Shown: in pieces, positions 41,707-51,730 of the stretch
How positions within the stretch are numbered: position 1 is the first letter of the stretch
Layout of the letters: every line of letters begins with the position of its first letter
Source: Agapetus fuscipes
Lineage: Eukaryota > Arthropoda > Insecta > Trichoptera > Glossosomatidae
Direction: 5' to 3'
NCBI GenBank assembly: GCA_951799405.1
Contig: OX637357.1
Coordinates: forward strand, 248,001 to 312,000
DNA: 64,000 nt
The notes under the pieces: model-generated
What the model was told of the DNA's origin: nothing
Seen by the model: only the letters and a program-made list of their open reading frames with translations
The model's database searches: none
Made by a program: the position numbers and the translations under genes

Positions 41707-42307
41707 ACAACCATTCAAATATTTACGTCTAGACACACATACGAATAGACTCGTATGCAAGTAAGTAAAAACATACAGACACAGAATCATTAGTAAGCAT
41801 ACACAGACATAAACGCATAGTAACATTACTTACGTTTTGACTTAGACTGCGATCGGTTTCAAAGTCCGCATTGTGAGGTACACTCATAGGTATTGTTTTA
41901 TATGGCAGTGACGAAGTTAATGCGAAAAACTTTTTGACTTCATTATCTTCGGCGAACAGAGGCGGCCGATGGAGATGATTAAAATAAATTTAATAGCAGG
42001 CTGGGGGGCCCAGGGGGGGCACAACCTCTCAAATCACGGAAAAAACAAATCCACAATTAATTCCATTTATTATTGTAATTTAATGAAAAGTTAATGGCCA
42101 CTTAGGAGGCGGATCTCAGAAGGAAATTTATTTATTTATTTTACGGCATAAGCCTTTTACAAAATAATCAAATATTTATTTAATCAATAATTTTAAGAAA
42201 TAATCAAATCGAGATAGAAATTTTGCACGTTTTTTGGTAACACATAAAATTTCATAGACAAAAAAGTTGTGCTACCACTCGGCTGGAATACTAGATTGTC
42301 TGTCCCA
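41707..42307. other. Unassigned sequence
   Basis: Contains a G-rich GGGGGGCCCAGGGGGGGC run near 42005. No gene. Confidence 0.5.
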
Positions 42308-42385
42308 GAATGGCTAAGACGCTTACTTTGACTATCATGTTTAAAATAAAAACAAAGCTGGTTCGAGTCCTGTTGGGCCCCTTGG
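42308..42385 (+). other. tRNA-like sequence next to the LTR element
   Basis: AGAATGGCTAAGACGCTTAC (A-box-like) and GCTGGTTCGAGTCCTGTTGG (B-box-like) are spaced about 45 nt apart. It may be a degenerate tRNA gene or SINE head. The LTR element begins 17 bp downstream. Confidence 0.4.
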
Positions 42386-42402
42386 CGATATCTTTGACCC
42401 TG

Positions 42403-43032
42403 TGTTATGTTATTTTAAATAACATATTATAAAAAAACAATCCCGAAGTGTGCAGTGTGTGTTTGTGGGTCGAGCGGAGCCGAACGGTCACGGAAGCGGC
42501 CGAACTGCACCGTGTGAACTTATCAGGCCGTCGTTCGTTAGTTCCCGGCGAGATGTGAAGTGAGTCAGACGTTAGCGACCAAGCACCAAGCGGTGCAGGA
42601 GGAGGCACTACGATGGAGCTCCCTCCCCCCCCATCTACTTGGATTTCCTGCCAGCAAGGCACCCGCCTTGTGGACCAGAGGCATAGGAGCGCCCACCCAG
42701 AGGCTCTCACGTGTGGAGGCGTCCACCTTGTGAACCGCCGCTAGCCTGGGGCGCTGCCCCAGGCCTTCCGTTTAGAACTCCAGCCAACGGAATAGGGAGT
42801 GTTCTAGTGACAACCTGTAGGTCGTGCCAATCCCTAAATTCCCCTTTATCCCCATATTAGTAGATTAAATAAACCCTTATTTGTTCATGTCAAACTTATC
42901 TTTTAATTATAAAACCCTTCCCAAGATACAAGTAAGCAATGCCGAAGAAAGACCCCCACGCCCTGAGAGTGATGCTGATGAGAGCTAGCCGATGTAAGTA
43001 TCCTGGAGATACCTTTCAATCTAAACATAACA
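42403..43032 (+). repeat. 5' LTR
   Basis: 630 bp, TG...CA. It opens with a near-palindrome (ATGTTATTTTAAATAACAT), has a hairpin CCTGGGGCGCTGCCCCAGG at about 42747 and AATAAA at 42868 as a probable polyadenylation signal. Near its end ATGCCGAAGAAAGACCCCCA starts a short frame that reaches a donor-like GATGTAAGTATCC. Confidence 0.92.
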
Positions 43033-43033
43033 C

Positions 43034-43051
43034 TGGCGCATCCAACTGGGA
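43034..43051 (+). promoter_or_regulatory. Putative primer-binding site
   Basis: TGGCGCATCCAACTGGGA begins 2 nt after the LTR and starts with the TGG expected for pairing with a tRNA 3'-CCA end. The tRNA is not identified. Confidence 0.65.
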
Positions 43052-45237
43052 TTCTTTCGATATTGCGAACTTTTATTTTGGGAATTGTTTTGTGAAGCTC
43101 TGTTTTTTTAGTATATATTTTTTTGCTTTCATTATGACGTCATATGTTTTCTTGCCTTGATTTTGGAGTGAATTGTTTTTGTTTTGATTGCTTTTGCATT
43201 TTGCTGTAATGTCCTTTTGACGATTAAAAATTATGATAGAATTTTTATATCAATATAAATTGACATGCAATCTTTGAGAAGCCTGAAAAATAAATCATTA
43301 AATCTTGTATCATTTGCTAAGAAACCTTGTCATATTTTATTTTTTTATGCCAAATTTCATTTTGTCTTCAACATTTAGTATTTCTGTCTATTTTGATCTA
43401 ACACTATTTTGTTTGCTTCTTTTGTTTGTTTTTTGCATTTGCGTAAATGTGCTTTGACGATTTAAAATTATGAGAAATTTTAATATCAATAAAATGTACA
43501 TGCATTTTTGAGAATTCATTCGAGAAAGCATCATTATTTTGTTTTATTTTTTTCACAGAAATCTAGCTTTGTTTATTTTACATAAGTACCTACCTTGAAA
43601 TTGATGCATTAAGTATTTGTTGCTAGGCAAATAAACTTTCACTTTATGTTTTTTTTTCATAAAAGCTTTTAACAATCTTTTTTCCACATTAAAGGATTCT
43701 CAGAAGTATTTTATTTAATGTAAGGATTAAGTGTTTGGTAATTCATGATGTTTTTTTCCCCCATTTGGTTTTTTAATGTGCTATTCTCAAAAACATTTTA
43801 CAATATTTATTTTTTCGGGGTAAACTGGTGATTAGGTCCTTTCGGAAATTTACTACGAACTATGGCTATTCTGTTGGCTGCCATTGTAAATAATTTTATA
43901 GATTAGCTTTAGGTACTTTTGTGTGTTGTCAGGGAACATTGAAATCGTTCCAAGAACCCTCAAAAAACGATAGAGGATTGTAATTTTTGTAAAAAGGTAG
44001 CTTAGGATTCATTTTAGTTTAATATTTACGATGGTTTTATTTCTTGCAAGCCAATAGCATATCACTTTTGTGCGATGTTTGACTGATATACGGGTCACTT
44101 GGAGAAATGTAAACTTGATCGGTTCTCAAAAAACATCGGAGAAATTTTGTTTTATAGTGTACAAATAGGTAATTTAGTTAGAATTAGGATTTCTTGACTA
44201 CATTTGTTTTTATGTATGTAAATATCTTCAACAGTTTTTTTTTGTGTAAAATTTCAATGGTTTTCCGAATTAACCTTTTGGAAAAAGATTGAATAATGAA
44301 GTTTCTTTATTCTTCTAAAAAATGAAGTGGCGCCATTGAGAAAGAGTGGGAAAATGTGGTCCTTTGGGAAAGGGAAGCCGTTTTCCGGGATTCTACTTTC
44401 GTAGGTCCGTGTGTGGATTTTCCACGGTATGTTGATGTAGGGATGAAATTATCACTGCTTTGAGTGGAAATTGATGTAAGGGGAAGAAATGCTGGCCTTT
44501 TTCTTGGAAAAGGGAGCGCATTTTCTTGAGATGTTACGTTTCGTAAATCTGGGATCTGATATGCACTTTTGTGTATAAGATGACACTTAAAGCCTTGTTC
44601 ATTTTGTCGAAGGGGGAAAATGTCTGTGAGAACAGACGTGTTTGAGGCTCGAAAGAGCTGGTGTATTTGTAATATTTTGTTTGTGTATTCCATTATCACT
44701 TTAAGATGTTTTATATGGAATGTTCCACTCTTTTTTCGAGTGAGTTCGTAGTGGATTTTACGCACTAACATATTAAATATTTTGAGCGAGTCTTGGATGT
44801 TGTCTCTATATGTATTTTTTAGTATTCAGCTCAGAACTTATTGTTGTATAATAGTCGACTCCTGTAACGAGTTATGACTTGGTTAATATAAGTACCAGTG
44901 TAAAATATGTTTTGATTGCTGTGATTATTATTTATTGTTTAGAGTTTTCGACATGTTTTGGTGAAGAAAAAAGGCCTTGTTACAAGATCGCTTTTAATCC
45001 GCGTCTTGTCGGTTATTGGAACCACCTTGAAATTTCCCAAACCAAATCGATAATTCTCACAGCCACCAGTTTTCTTCTTCCTTCTTTCTGGTGTGTTGAT
45101 AGGATAGAAGGATGTTCCTGTAAATCCCCTTTTCCTTTTTGTGTTCCCATAAAATTTTCAATTTTCTTAATGGCCAAAGACCTGGTGTTGTGTGTGAAGA
45201 CTGTTGTGTTGCTCCTGGTTTTCTTTCTTTATTTTTG
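43052..45237 (+). other. Internal region of the LTR element, no retroviral genes
   Basis: AT-rich and T-rich. No recognisable protein domain in any frame. Confidence 0.75.
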
Positions 45238-45250
45238 TGAGAAAGGGGAA
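45238..45250 (+). promoter_or_regulatory. Polypurine tract
   Basis: TGAGAAAGGGGAA abuts the 3' LTR start. Confidence 0.8.
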
Positions 45251-45881
45251 TGTTATGTTATTTTAAATAACATATTATAAAAAAACAATCCCGAAGTGTG
45301 CAGTGTGTGTTTGTGGGTCGAGCGGAGCCGAACGGTCACGGAAGCGGCCGAACTGCACCGTGTGAACTTATCAGGCCGTCGTTCGTTAGTTCCCGGCGAG
45401 ATGTGAAGTGAGTCAGACGTTAGCGACCAAGCACCAAGCGGTGCAGGAGGAGGCACTACGATGGAGCTCCCTCCCCCCCCATCTACTTGGATTTCCTGCC
45501 AGCAAGGCACCCGCCTTGTGGACCAGAGGCATAGGAGCGCCCACCCAGAGGCTCTCACGTGTGGAGGCGTCCACCTTGTGAACCGCCGCTAGCCTGGGGC
45601 GCTGCCCCAGGCCTTCCGTTTAGAACTCCAGCCAACGGAATAGGGAGTGTTCTAGTGACAACCTGTAGGTCGTGCCAATCCCTAAATTCCCCTTTATCCC
45701 CATATTAGTAGATTAAATAAACCCTTATTTGTTCATGTCAAACTTATCTTTTAATTATAAAACCCTTACCAAGATACAAGTAAGCAATGCCGAAGAAAGA
45801 CCCCCACGCCCTGAGAGTGATGCTGATGAGAGCTAGCCGATGTAAGTATCCTGGAGATACCTTTAAACCTTAAACATAACA
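45251..45881 (+). repeat. 3' LTR
   Basis: Nearly identical to the 5' LTR; visible differences are CCCTTACC for CCCTTCCC and a small change just before TAAACATAACA. Confidence 0.92.
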
Positions 45882-45897
45882 CCTGAATTAATAGATG

Positions 45898-46040
45898 TCT
45901 TGTCTTGTCTTGTATCCTGCCGCCATTCCTCTAGGGGTGGCCGGTACCTCCACACAAGTGCCTCCACTTGACTCTGTCCTTGCATACTTCTTTCATCTCA
46001 TCTAATTTCATCACTCTTTTCATGCATGCTCTTCTCTTGT
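45898..46040 (-). mobile_element. LINE-Z 3' end with (ACAAG)n tail
   Basis: The plus strand begins CTTGTCTTGTCTTGTATCCT, then CCTCTAGGGGTGGCCGGTAC and CATACTTCTTTCATCTCATC. Short 5'-truncated copy. Confidence 0.9.
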
Positions 46041-46047
46041 CTATAAT

Positions 46048-46140
46048 CTATAATCTTTATAATCTAAGTTGCAAAGCTATATTACATTTGAGATCCAGGT
46101 TAAATGCATTCTCACAAGCAGACAAGTATTAGTTCATTAA
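46048..46140 (-). repeat. Rep-C 3' part
   Basis: AATCTAAGTTGCAAAGCTAT, GGTTAAATGCATTCTCACAA and GCAGACAAGTATTAGTTC. Confidence 0.85.
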
Positions 46141-46275
46141 ACGTATATTTTCATTTATTTATTTAAAGAAATTGCACGGTTTTAGTTCACTTTTTAAAAT
46201 GTTTTTTTTAGCTCGAATATTTTCGCCTCAAAAAGGCATCCTCAGGAGCAGTCATTCTCAAAGCATCCTCAGTAT
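46141..46275 (-). mobile_element. Solo hammerhead-bearing Penelope-like end
   Basis: On the minus strand a perfect hammerhead motif (46211-46249) is followed by AAAAAAAACATTTTAAAAAG and GTGAACTAAAACCGTGCAAT. The latter corresponds to the GTGGAATAAAACAAAG block of related elements. CTGAGGATGC occurs twice (46239-46245 region and about 46261-46270). Confidence 0.6.
46211..46249 (-). ncRNA. Hammerhead ribozyme motif, best match in the window
   Basis: Minus strand, 39 nt. Stem I GCTC (46246-46249) pairs with GAGC (46211-46214). The core CTGAGGA (46239-46245) exactly fits CUGANGA. Stem II is GCCT with AGGC, with one unpaired U before it. GAAA is at 46221-46224. Stem III is two A-U pairs with a UA loop (A-A..U-U), and UUC is the NUH triplet, so cleavage would fall between 46215 and 46214. 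It is type I (closed by stem I) with a minimal stem III, the form reported in Penelope-like elements and metazoan retrozymes. Confidence 0.7.
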
Positions 46276-46335
46276 ATTTTCGTGTCATTTGGTTATAATG
46301 AATTAATACTTCATTTAAAAAACGATCGGTTCTTG

Positions 46336-46633
46336 GACCGGTCCGTAGTCCAGTGGCTACACTTCGGACTCGTAAATGGAAGGTTGTGGATTCGAATCCC
46401 GGCGGAGCACAAAAATATACCATTTATATTTCCAAATGTGCTCTTCGCTGGGTTGAAAAATTCATAATTCTTACCAAAGACCGGTCACTGAAAGGTCCAT
46501 CCAACCTTACAGCACCTGGGTCTTGCTTGAGTATTGGCGCTTTGTAGCGACGACCAAGCTCATACACCTCTGCGGCACCACAAGTGTCATAGACCCCTAG
46601 AGTCTCTAGAATCTAGGGAGTCTCCCACACAGG
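46336..46633 (+). mobile_element. SINE-B with alternative 3' end
   Basis: GACCGGTCCGTAGTCCAGTG, B-box GGATTCGAATCCC, GACCGGTCACTGAAAGGTCC, CACCTCTGCGGCACCACAAG and GTCATAGACCCCTAGAGTCT. No 5S head: the upstream sequence is unrelated after TTCTTG. Confidence 0.9.
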
Positions 46634-46777
46634 ATTTCTTAAAAAAAAAGATGAATAATCAATTCCTTAAATTAATACCTGTTTCTGGACACGCAAAAAT
46701 AGGCTGGTGAATTGAATTGCTGTTCTCAAATTTATCTTTAAAGAAAAAGCTTACTAATGTTTTGTTATCGTTCCTTC

Positions 46778-46830
46778 ACTTATAGGTATGAGAATAACCA
46801 CCCATGCTGCAAAAAAATGATAACTTGAAT
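46778..46830 (+). repeat. Rep-C 5' fragment
   Basis: TCACTTATAGGTATGAGAAT and AACCACCCATGCTGCAAAAA. Confidence 0.55.
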
Positions 46831-46844
46831 GTTGTACCAAAATG

Positions 46845-47114
46845 TACCAAAATAAGCTGCACCCTTAGTACGAGTTGCAAAACTTGAGAAAAGTAAAGTT
46901 TACGGAAAGTATAAAAGAGCAATTTCTCCCAAAATCTGCCGTTTTTGTTTCTTACACTTTATGGTCTTAGCAAAAGAGTTACAGTGATGAAGAAAATCAA
47001 GTTCAAACAAACAAAAACGGCAGATTTTGGGGGAAATCACTCTTTAATAATTGTCGTAAACTTTACATTACTCAAGTTTTGCAACTCGTACTAACGGTGC
47101 AGCTTATTTTGGTA
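46845..47114. mobile_element. MITE with about 105-bp terminal inverted repeats, TA ends
   Basis: Starts TACCAAAATAAGCTGCAC and ends with its exact reverse complement. Imperfect pairing runs to CAAAATCTGCCGTTTTTGTT on both sides with a spacer of about 55 nt. TA at both ends suggests a Tc1/mariner-type target. No ORF. Confidence 0.85.
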
Positions 47115-47404
47115 GTGAAACGGAGAAATAAAAAGGGTTGGATAACAAAGTGTATGATAAATACCTACACGCTCTCAACAGCTGTTTTTTTTTTTGTTTT
47201 TTTTTTGGAATTTTTAATTTCGTCTCCTTTATGTCGTCACGTCCGCCATTTGCATTTCCGTTGTTTACTTTTAGCGCCGACGCGTGACTGGGGAAAGCTT
47301 ACAAACGTATGAACAAAATAATTAATTACTTTTAGTAAAATTTCTGATGAAAATCATGCTTTTTAATAATGCCTTGCAATTAGATAAAATAGAAATAATA
47401 ATTG
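47115..47404. other. Unassigned sequence
   Basis: Nothing recognised beyond a T run at 47187. Confidence 0.5.
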
Positions 47405-47460
47405 GTAATTTTTTTGTAGTGCCGTTTAGTGGTTTTAGCCACCCATAGGGGGCTACCGGA
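47405..47460 (-). mobile_element. LINE-D 3' stem-loop remnant
   Basis: TAGTGCCGTTTAGTGGTTTT with AGCCACCCATAGGGGGC resembles the LINE-D 3' hairpin at 58510. Confidence 0.5.
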
Positions 47461-47554
47461 CTGGATCTCCTCCCAGTCGATTGAGGACGCCATCAGCACA
47501 TCCTTTGTGATTGGCACGAAGTAGTAAGAAGCGCATCTCGATGACATTGCACCA

Positions 47555-47700
47555 AATCAGTAACTTCGGGTTTTTGCTGTTTTCTCTAGTGGACCAACAG
47601 GTAAATCTAGAATCTCTGCTGGGTCGGGTCACGACCCTCAGGAAGGCCTTCCGCCACAAAAAATTATAACATTGCGTGAGCGTTCTGTGACATGCTTCCC
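47555..47700 (-). repeat. Unnamed dispersed repeat
   Basis: Minus-strand copy of the sequence at 21500 (AAGGCCTTCC, GTCGTGACCCGACCCAGCAG, AGATTCTAGATTTACCTGTT). Confidence 0.65.
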
Positions 47701-47731
47701 GGATGAAAGTGTAAAAGTGAAGATGGAATAA

Positions 47732-48000
47732 GGCACTGCCTTAACAAGAGGATGGCGAACAGCAGAGACAAATGGCTAGCACAGCAAGGCACTGCCTGAA
47801 CAAGAGGATGGCGACCAGCAGAGACAAATGGCTAGCACAGCAAGGCACTGCCTGAACAAGAGGATGGCGACCAGCAGAGACAAATGGCCAGCACAGCAAG
47901 GCACTGCCTGAACAAGAGGATGGCGACCAGCAGAGACAAATGGCCAGCACAGCAAGGCACTGCCTGAACAAGAGGATGGCGACCAGCAGAGACAAATAGC
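47732..48000 (+). repeat. 56-bp tandem repeat, about 4.8 copies
   Basis: Units start at 47732, 47788, 47844, 47900 and 47956: GGCACTGCCTGAACAAGAGG, ATGGCGACCAGCAGAGACAA and ATGGCCAGCACAGCAA. Copies differ at a few positions (CTAGC/CCAGC). A single unit occurs in reverse at about 50811-50860. A minus-strand ORF through it (47741-48067) is repetitive and not called. Confidence 0.95.
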
Positions 48001-49114
48001 AATATAGTGACAGATTTACAGCTAGAGCGATAACCAGTAGACCACCGACAGGTTGATCATTATTCATTGGTTTCTAGTATAATCAGGATTTCACTAATTA
48101 ACTACACCCGCTATTGCATTGATTACCCCCCTGCGCAGTAACCCAGGTACCAAAAAATATATGGAAACGGAAATAGCGCCTCTAATGATAGTTTTATTTT
48201 ACATACATATTGATAAAACGCTATTCGCTAGTACAGTTGGTTTACACTTGGAATAACTGACTATTGTCAGTAATTTTGTTTCAAATGCAGCAGTAGAAAT
48301 CATTTCGTTATTTGACTTGCGCTTCCCGAGTATTACCATTGCGTAAATTCTCTACAATCACGTAAACGGAAAAACTAATACAAAATACAACAGAGCCTCT
48401 AGTGAAAATTTCAGTTCACAAACATTTATTCTACTAACGAGATGTTTGAATATTTACACACTATTTTATACTCGGAGTAAAGTATTTAAACTACACAGAC
48501 TGGCCGAAATTATTCTTAAATTCGAATTTCGAAATTTAAAACTCTCTCATGCAAAGGCTATCTATCAATTTGTTATTGGTTGCCATGGGGTCTAGTTACA
48601 TAGACGCATGCCGTTTATCCGACGAGAAAAAAACGATTTTGAAAATCCATCCAAAAAACGTTTCGGCTCAATGGGTAATTACAGTAGTGGAATATAGTTT
48701 AAAATACTATGGTTGTGTATAGTAAATTTCAAGGAGAAGGATTTTTTAAGTATCTTGTAAAAATAAACATATCATTGATAATTTTCAAAAATAAAATGCC
48801 GAGAATTTGAATTCCGCCAAAACGCAGCGGGGCCGGCTAGCGACGCAGTGACGTCAAAATGACGTAGATGGATCCGTCGGTCTTCGAAGGCCTAATGGTA
48901 CACTACATAGATCCGAAGATCCGTCGACGTCACATCCGCCTAAATAAATAAAATGATCTGTTTTACCGGAAATCGAAAATGCGCAAATTTTAAAGAGCTC
49001 TAATTTAAAAATAAGCCAGATATATTATATTTTTAAAAACGGAAGCGCACTTTTTAAAATGTAGTTATCACTTTATGAAATCAAAAAAATATGTGAAATT
49101 ACCCTAATGTGAAT
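48001..49114. other. Unassigned AT-rich sequence
   Basis: Nothing recognised. Confidence 0.55.
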
Positions 49115-49245
49115 GAATGGAATATTCCTGAATGTAAAATAAGTACCTAAAGGTGTGAAAAAAGTGATGGGTATGCATTAATCAATGGAGGTATGAAATG
49201 AAAGGAAGAAATGGAGGCAGCTCTGCAGAGGCTCTGACCTCTACA
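49115..49245 (+). mobile_element. LINE-Z 3' fragment, diverged
   Basis: GTGAATGAATGGAATATTCC, GAAAAAAGTGATGGGTATGC and GAAATGGAGGCAGCTCTGCA fit the LINE-Z C-terminus; it ends AGAGGCTCTGACCTC. Confidence 0.6.
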
Positions 49246-49269
49246 CATCCAAACCTAATTGTATTGACA

Positions 49270-49385
49270 TTGTGAAGATTAATTTTAAATTGATAATTTA
49301 AAAAATAAATATCACCATGTTTTTCTTTACGAGTTAATTCATTGCCTCGAGCGCTTTCGATGTTCTCACATCATTACGAGTATCA
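49270..49385 (-). mobile_element. Hammerhead-like Penelope end, decayed
   Basis: Minus strand 49380-49344: CTCGTAATGATG, a GATGT/ACATC stem, GAAA, GCGCTC and GAGGC. Stem I and GAAA are kept, but the core reads GTAATGA instead of CTGATGA. Downstream CTCGTAAAGAAAAACATGGT matches the conserved following block. Confidence 0.45.
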
Positions 49386-49661
49386 AGCGGACAACTTTAT
49401 TATTTATTTCGATTTACTTTTTTTCAATTCGAGTAATACTTCCATCTCTAGCCCAGGTGCATTGTGCAGTTAATAATAGAGGAGGTAGTGATGTGATAAT
49501 TGGTTTGTTTGTTTTGTGTCTGTAATTTAGTTTCAGGGCATTATCCGCTTATATCGCATAGACAATAACTGTTACTGTTACTGGACGAGATAGTATTAGC
49601 GTGTGGACCTAGTACGTACTTTATTTCTCGTATGGCCGGTAAGCACAACAATTTTTTTGGC
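49386..49661. other. Unassigned sequence
   Basis: Nothing recognised. Confidence 0.5.
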
Positions 49662-49892
49662 CATTGGGTGCGGCTGACAACCCATGCTGTAGAAAATGGT
49701 TCACTTTGCCAATGTCACCCCTGTTTCAGGGAAGGTCGGCAGGAATTGTAGGGTGTAGTCCATTTGACATTTGAATTTTATGTTGTAGGTTCACATGCGG
49801 CATGCTCAAGCGCGAACTTGTACGTGTCTGCTTGTGAGAATGCATGTAATGTAGATCCCCAATGTTACATATCTTTGCAACTTAGATTAGAT
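49662..49892 (+). repeat. Rep-C, near full length
   Basis: GGTGCGGCTGACAACCCATG through GCAACTTAGATTAGATTAGA. The extreme 5' end is missing. Confidence 0.9.
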
Positions 49893-49911
49893 TAGATAGA
49901 GATTAGGGCCA

Positions 49912-50165
49912 CGTCAAGTGAACCAATTTTTACAGCACGGGAGGTCAGCCTCATACCAACCCATCAGTCAAGGAGCACAAAAAATTATAAATAAGTAGCA
50001 AAATAAACTTAAAAACAACTTAGGAATTAAATTAAAAATTAATTAACATGATAAAAGTAAAACCCTAACCTCAATGAACCCTGCAACTCTTGCCGTCTTT
50101 TTATTAACGAGGAATGGCACAGGCGAAAGTAAACAATTTTTTTAAATATGAGTGCTTGTCGATTA
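49912..50165 (-). repeat. Rep-C fragments
   Basis: 49912-49975 (GTGAACCAATTTTTACAGCA to AACCCATCAGTCAAGGAG) and 50070-50165 (AACCTCAATGAACCCTGCAA, CTCTTGCCGTC) are separate pieces. Confidence 0.65.
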
Positions 50166-50875
50166 ATTTGTAAAAAAAAGTATCGTATCGCTTAAAAAAT
50201 ATTTATTATGAATAGAATTATCTCCGCAACACAAATTTCGCGCAAACTTTCGGCAAAATGAAGGCAGGGTGTATATTTTGGACAGCCCTGTTTACGTTCC
50301 GGTAGGGCTGCCGAAAGTATGTTTATGTACTGCCTACAAAAACATCATCATTTCAAATCATACAGCCCTGTGGAGTAAATAGAATGGCGGTAAAAATACG
50401 AACAAAGAGACGAAAAAAATAATGGCTTGATTATATTAATAAATAATATAATTTTTAAAAAAGATATGAAAAAGTAATGGGTTTTTACGTATGTATAAGT
50501 TCAGATCTATGTATGTGTTTTTATGATTGTGTGTCTAGGCGTATTTACTTGCTATAAGTATGTGTATCGACGTAAGTGTTTGACACTTTGAACTGTTGGT
50601 ACTTTTTGTACTCTCTGGAAACATCCATTCGAGAGGCGTCTCGTATGGTCTGGAAAATGCGATATCCGACCTTGGGCATGTATAAATACGGACTGCAGTT
50701 CTGTGAATCATCAGTAACCCATTAACACCCAAGCCGCCTATGTAATCGATTTGCCAAAAATAAATAAAGTAAAAAAATTAACCCGACATAAATCATAATA
50801 GGATACTAACAGTGCCTTGTTGTGCTGGCCATTTGTCTCTGCTGGGCCGGAAGTCTCATCATCACGGTAATTGTT
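50166..50875. other. Unassigned sequence with one 56-bp-repeat unit
   Basis: 50811-50860 is a reverse copy of the 56-bp unit found in tandem at 47732 (GCCATTTGTCTCTGCTG). Confidence 0.5.
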
Positions 50876-51008
50876 CCCTACCGTACATCGGTAATATTTG
50901 TATGAAGACCTGTCAATCCAAGATGGCCGCAGGTGAACAGCTAATTAGTCTTCATACAAATATTACCGATATATTCGGTAGGTAAGAATTACCGTGGTGA
51001 TGAGATTT
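50876..51008. mobile_element. Palindromic MITE-like element
   Basis: CTCATCATCACGGTAATT at the left pairs with AATTACCGTGGTGATGAG at the right; inner GGTAATATTTGTATGAAGAC pairs with GTCTTCATACAAATATTACC. The core CAAGATGGCCGC matches the interiors of 20666 and 34218, so this is the inner palindrome of that family without the outer GGGGCTATTC repeats. Confidence 0.75.
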
Positions 51009-51582
51009 CCAGTCGCCTTGTTGTGCTAGCTGTCTACTCCTCCAGTCTACTCCTCTGCTATAAGCGGTGTATTGTCTATATCAGCATCCACCTAGCCCTC
51101 CCCACTATGTACTCCACCCGGCGCGGCGTGTTTCCGTGAGATTGCATATTTTGGGAAATAACGCAGCAATTTTAATAAACACACAAACCGTCAAATCAGA
51201 AACACGTACACGTTTATTACGCATCCATAATCTAAGTTGCAAAGATATGCTTATAACCATTATTTTCATTGTAAAGACTGTTCTTTTTAATAGATTTGTG
51301 GAAAGGAATGCAAGTCTTCAAGCGAAAGCAGAAGCTTGTGTGCATGCAATGGCATCTGTTGAACCAGGGTCGAAGTTGTGGTCAAGTGGGCCAGACGCAG
51401 ATTTGAACCAACGTTATTCTGTTACAAATACGCTAGTCGAACATGCGCTTCTACCCCATCACCCATAACACCGACATACTGTAGATAAATACGATTCACT
51501 GACCTATTTCGCCTGGCTTGAAACAGACATTAATACATTGATTTATTGAAGAATCATATTTTATTAATGTTCAAAAGTAGAC
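51009..51582. other. Unassigned sequence
   Basis: A 133-codon ORF (51067-51468, plus) has no domain. A Rep-C scrap (ATCTAAGTTGCAAAGATATG) sits at 51229. Confidence 0.5.
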
Positions 51583-51730
51583 GCGTGTGAATTCGCCCTA
51601 AATATACCACATGTGTACCTAATTACAAAATAAACATCAAAATTTCGGTCGTTTTTTGATTAAGGATGACATTGACAAAGTGAACCAATTTTCAGAGTAC
51701 AAGTCAGCCCCCCAATATATTAAGTCAACG
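51583..51730 (-). repeat. Rep-C, diverged fragment
   Basis: GTAGACGCGTGTGAATTCGC, CCACATGTGTACCTAATTAC, GATGACATTGACAAAGTGAA. Confidence 0.65.

Larger units (their letters stand above)
42403..45881 (+). mobile_element. Non-autonomous LTR retrotransposon (LARD-like), 4-bp TSD
   Basis: Two nearly identical direct repeats (42403-43032 and 45251-45881) start TGTTATG and end CATAACA. CCTG lies immediately outside each end. A primer-binding-site-like TGGCGCATCCAACTGGGA follows the left repeat and a polypurine tract GAGAAAGGGGAA precedes the right one. The 2.2-kb interior has no gag, protease, RT, RNase H or integrase; its largest ORFs (154 codons minus at 44307, 133 codons plus at 44879) are unrelated to these. 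It is T-rich on the plus strand. It must have been mobilised by another element. Few differences between the repeats imply recent insertion. Confidence 0.92.

Noticed and set aside
42308..42385. Functional tRNA gene
   Set aside because: A- and B-box-like blocks exist, but no cloverleaf with paired acceptor ends could be drawn.
44307..44771. 154-codon minus-strand ORF in the LTR element
   Set aside because: No similarity to gag, pol or env motifs; antisense to the element and likely chance.
45253..45558. Duplicate 101-codon ORF, same as 42405-42710
   Set aside because: Both lie antisense in the two LTRs.
47741..48067. 108-codon minus-strand ORF with repeated hydrophobic segments
   Set aside because: A by-product of the 56-bp tandem repeat; the reading frame shifts between units.
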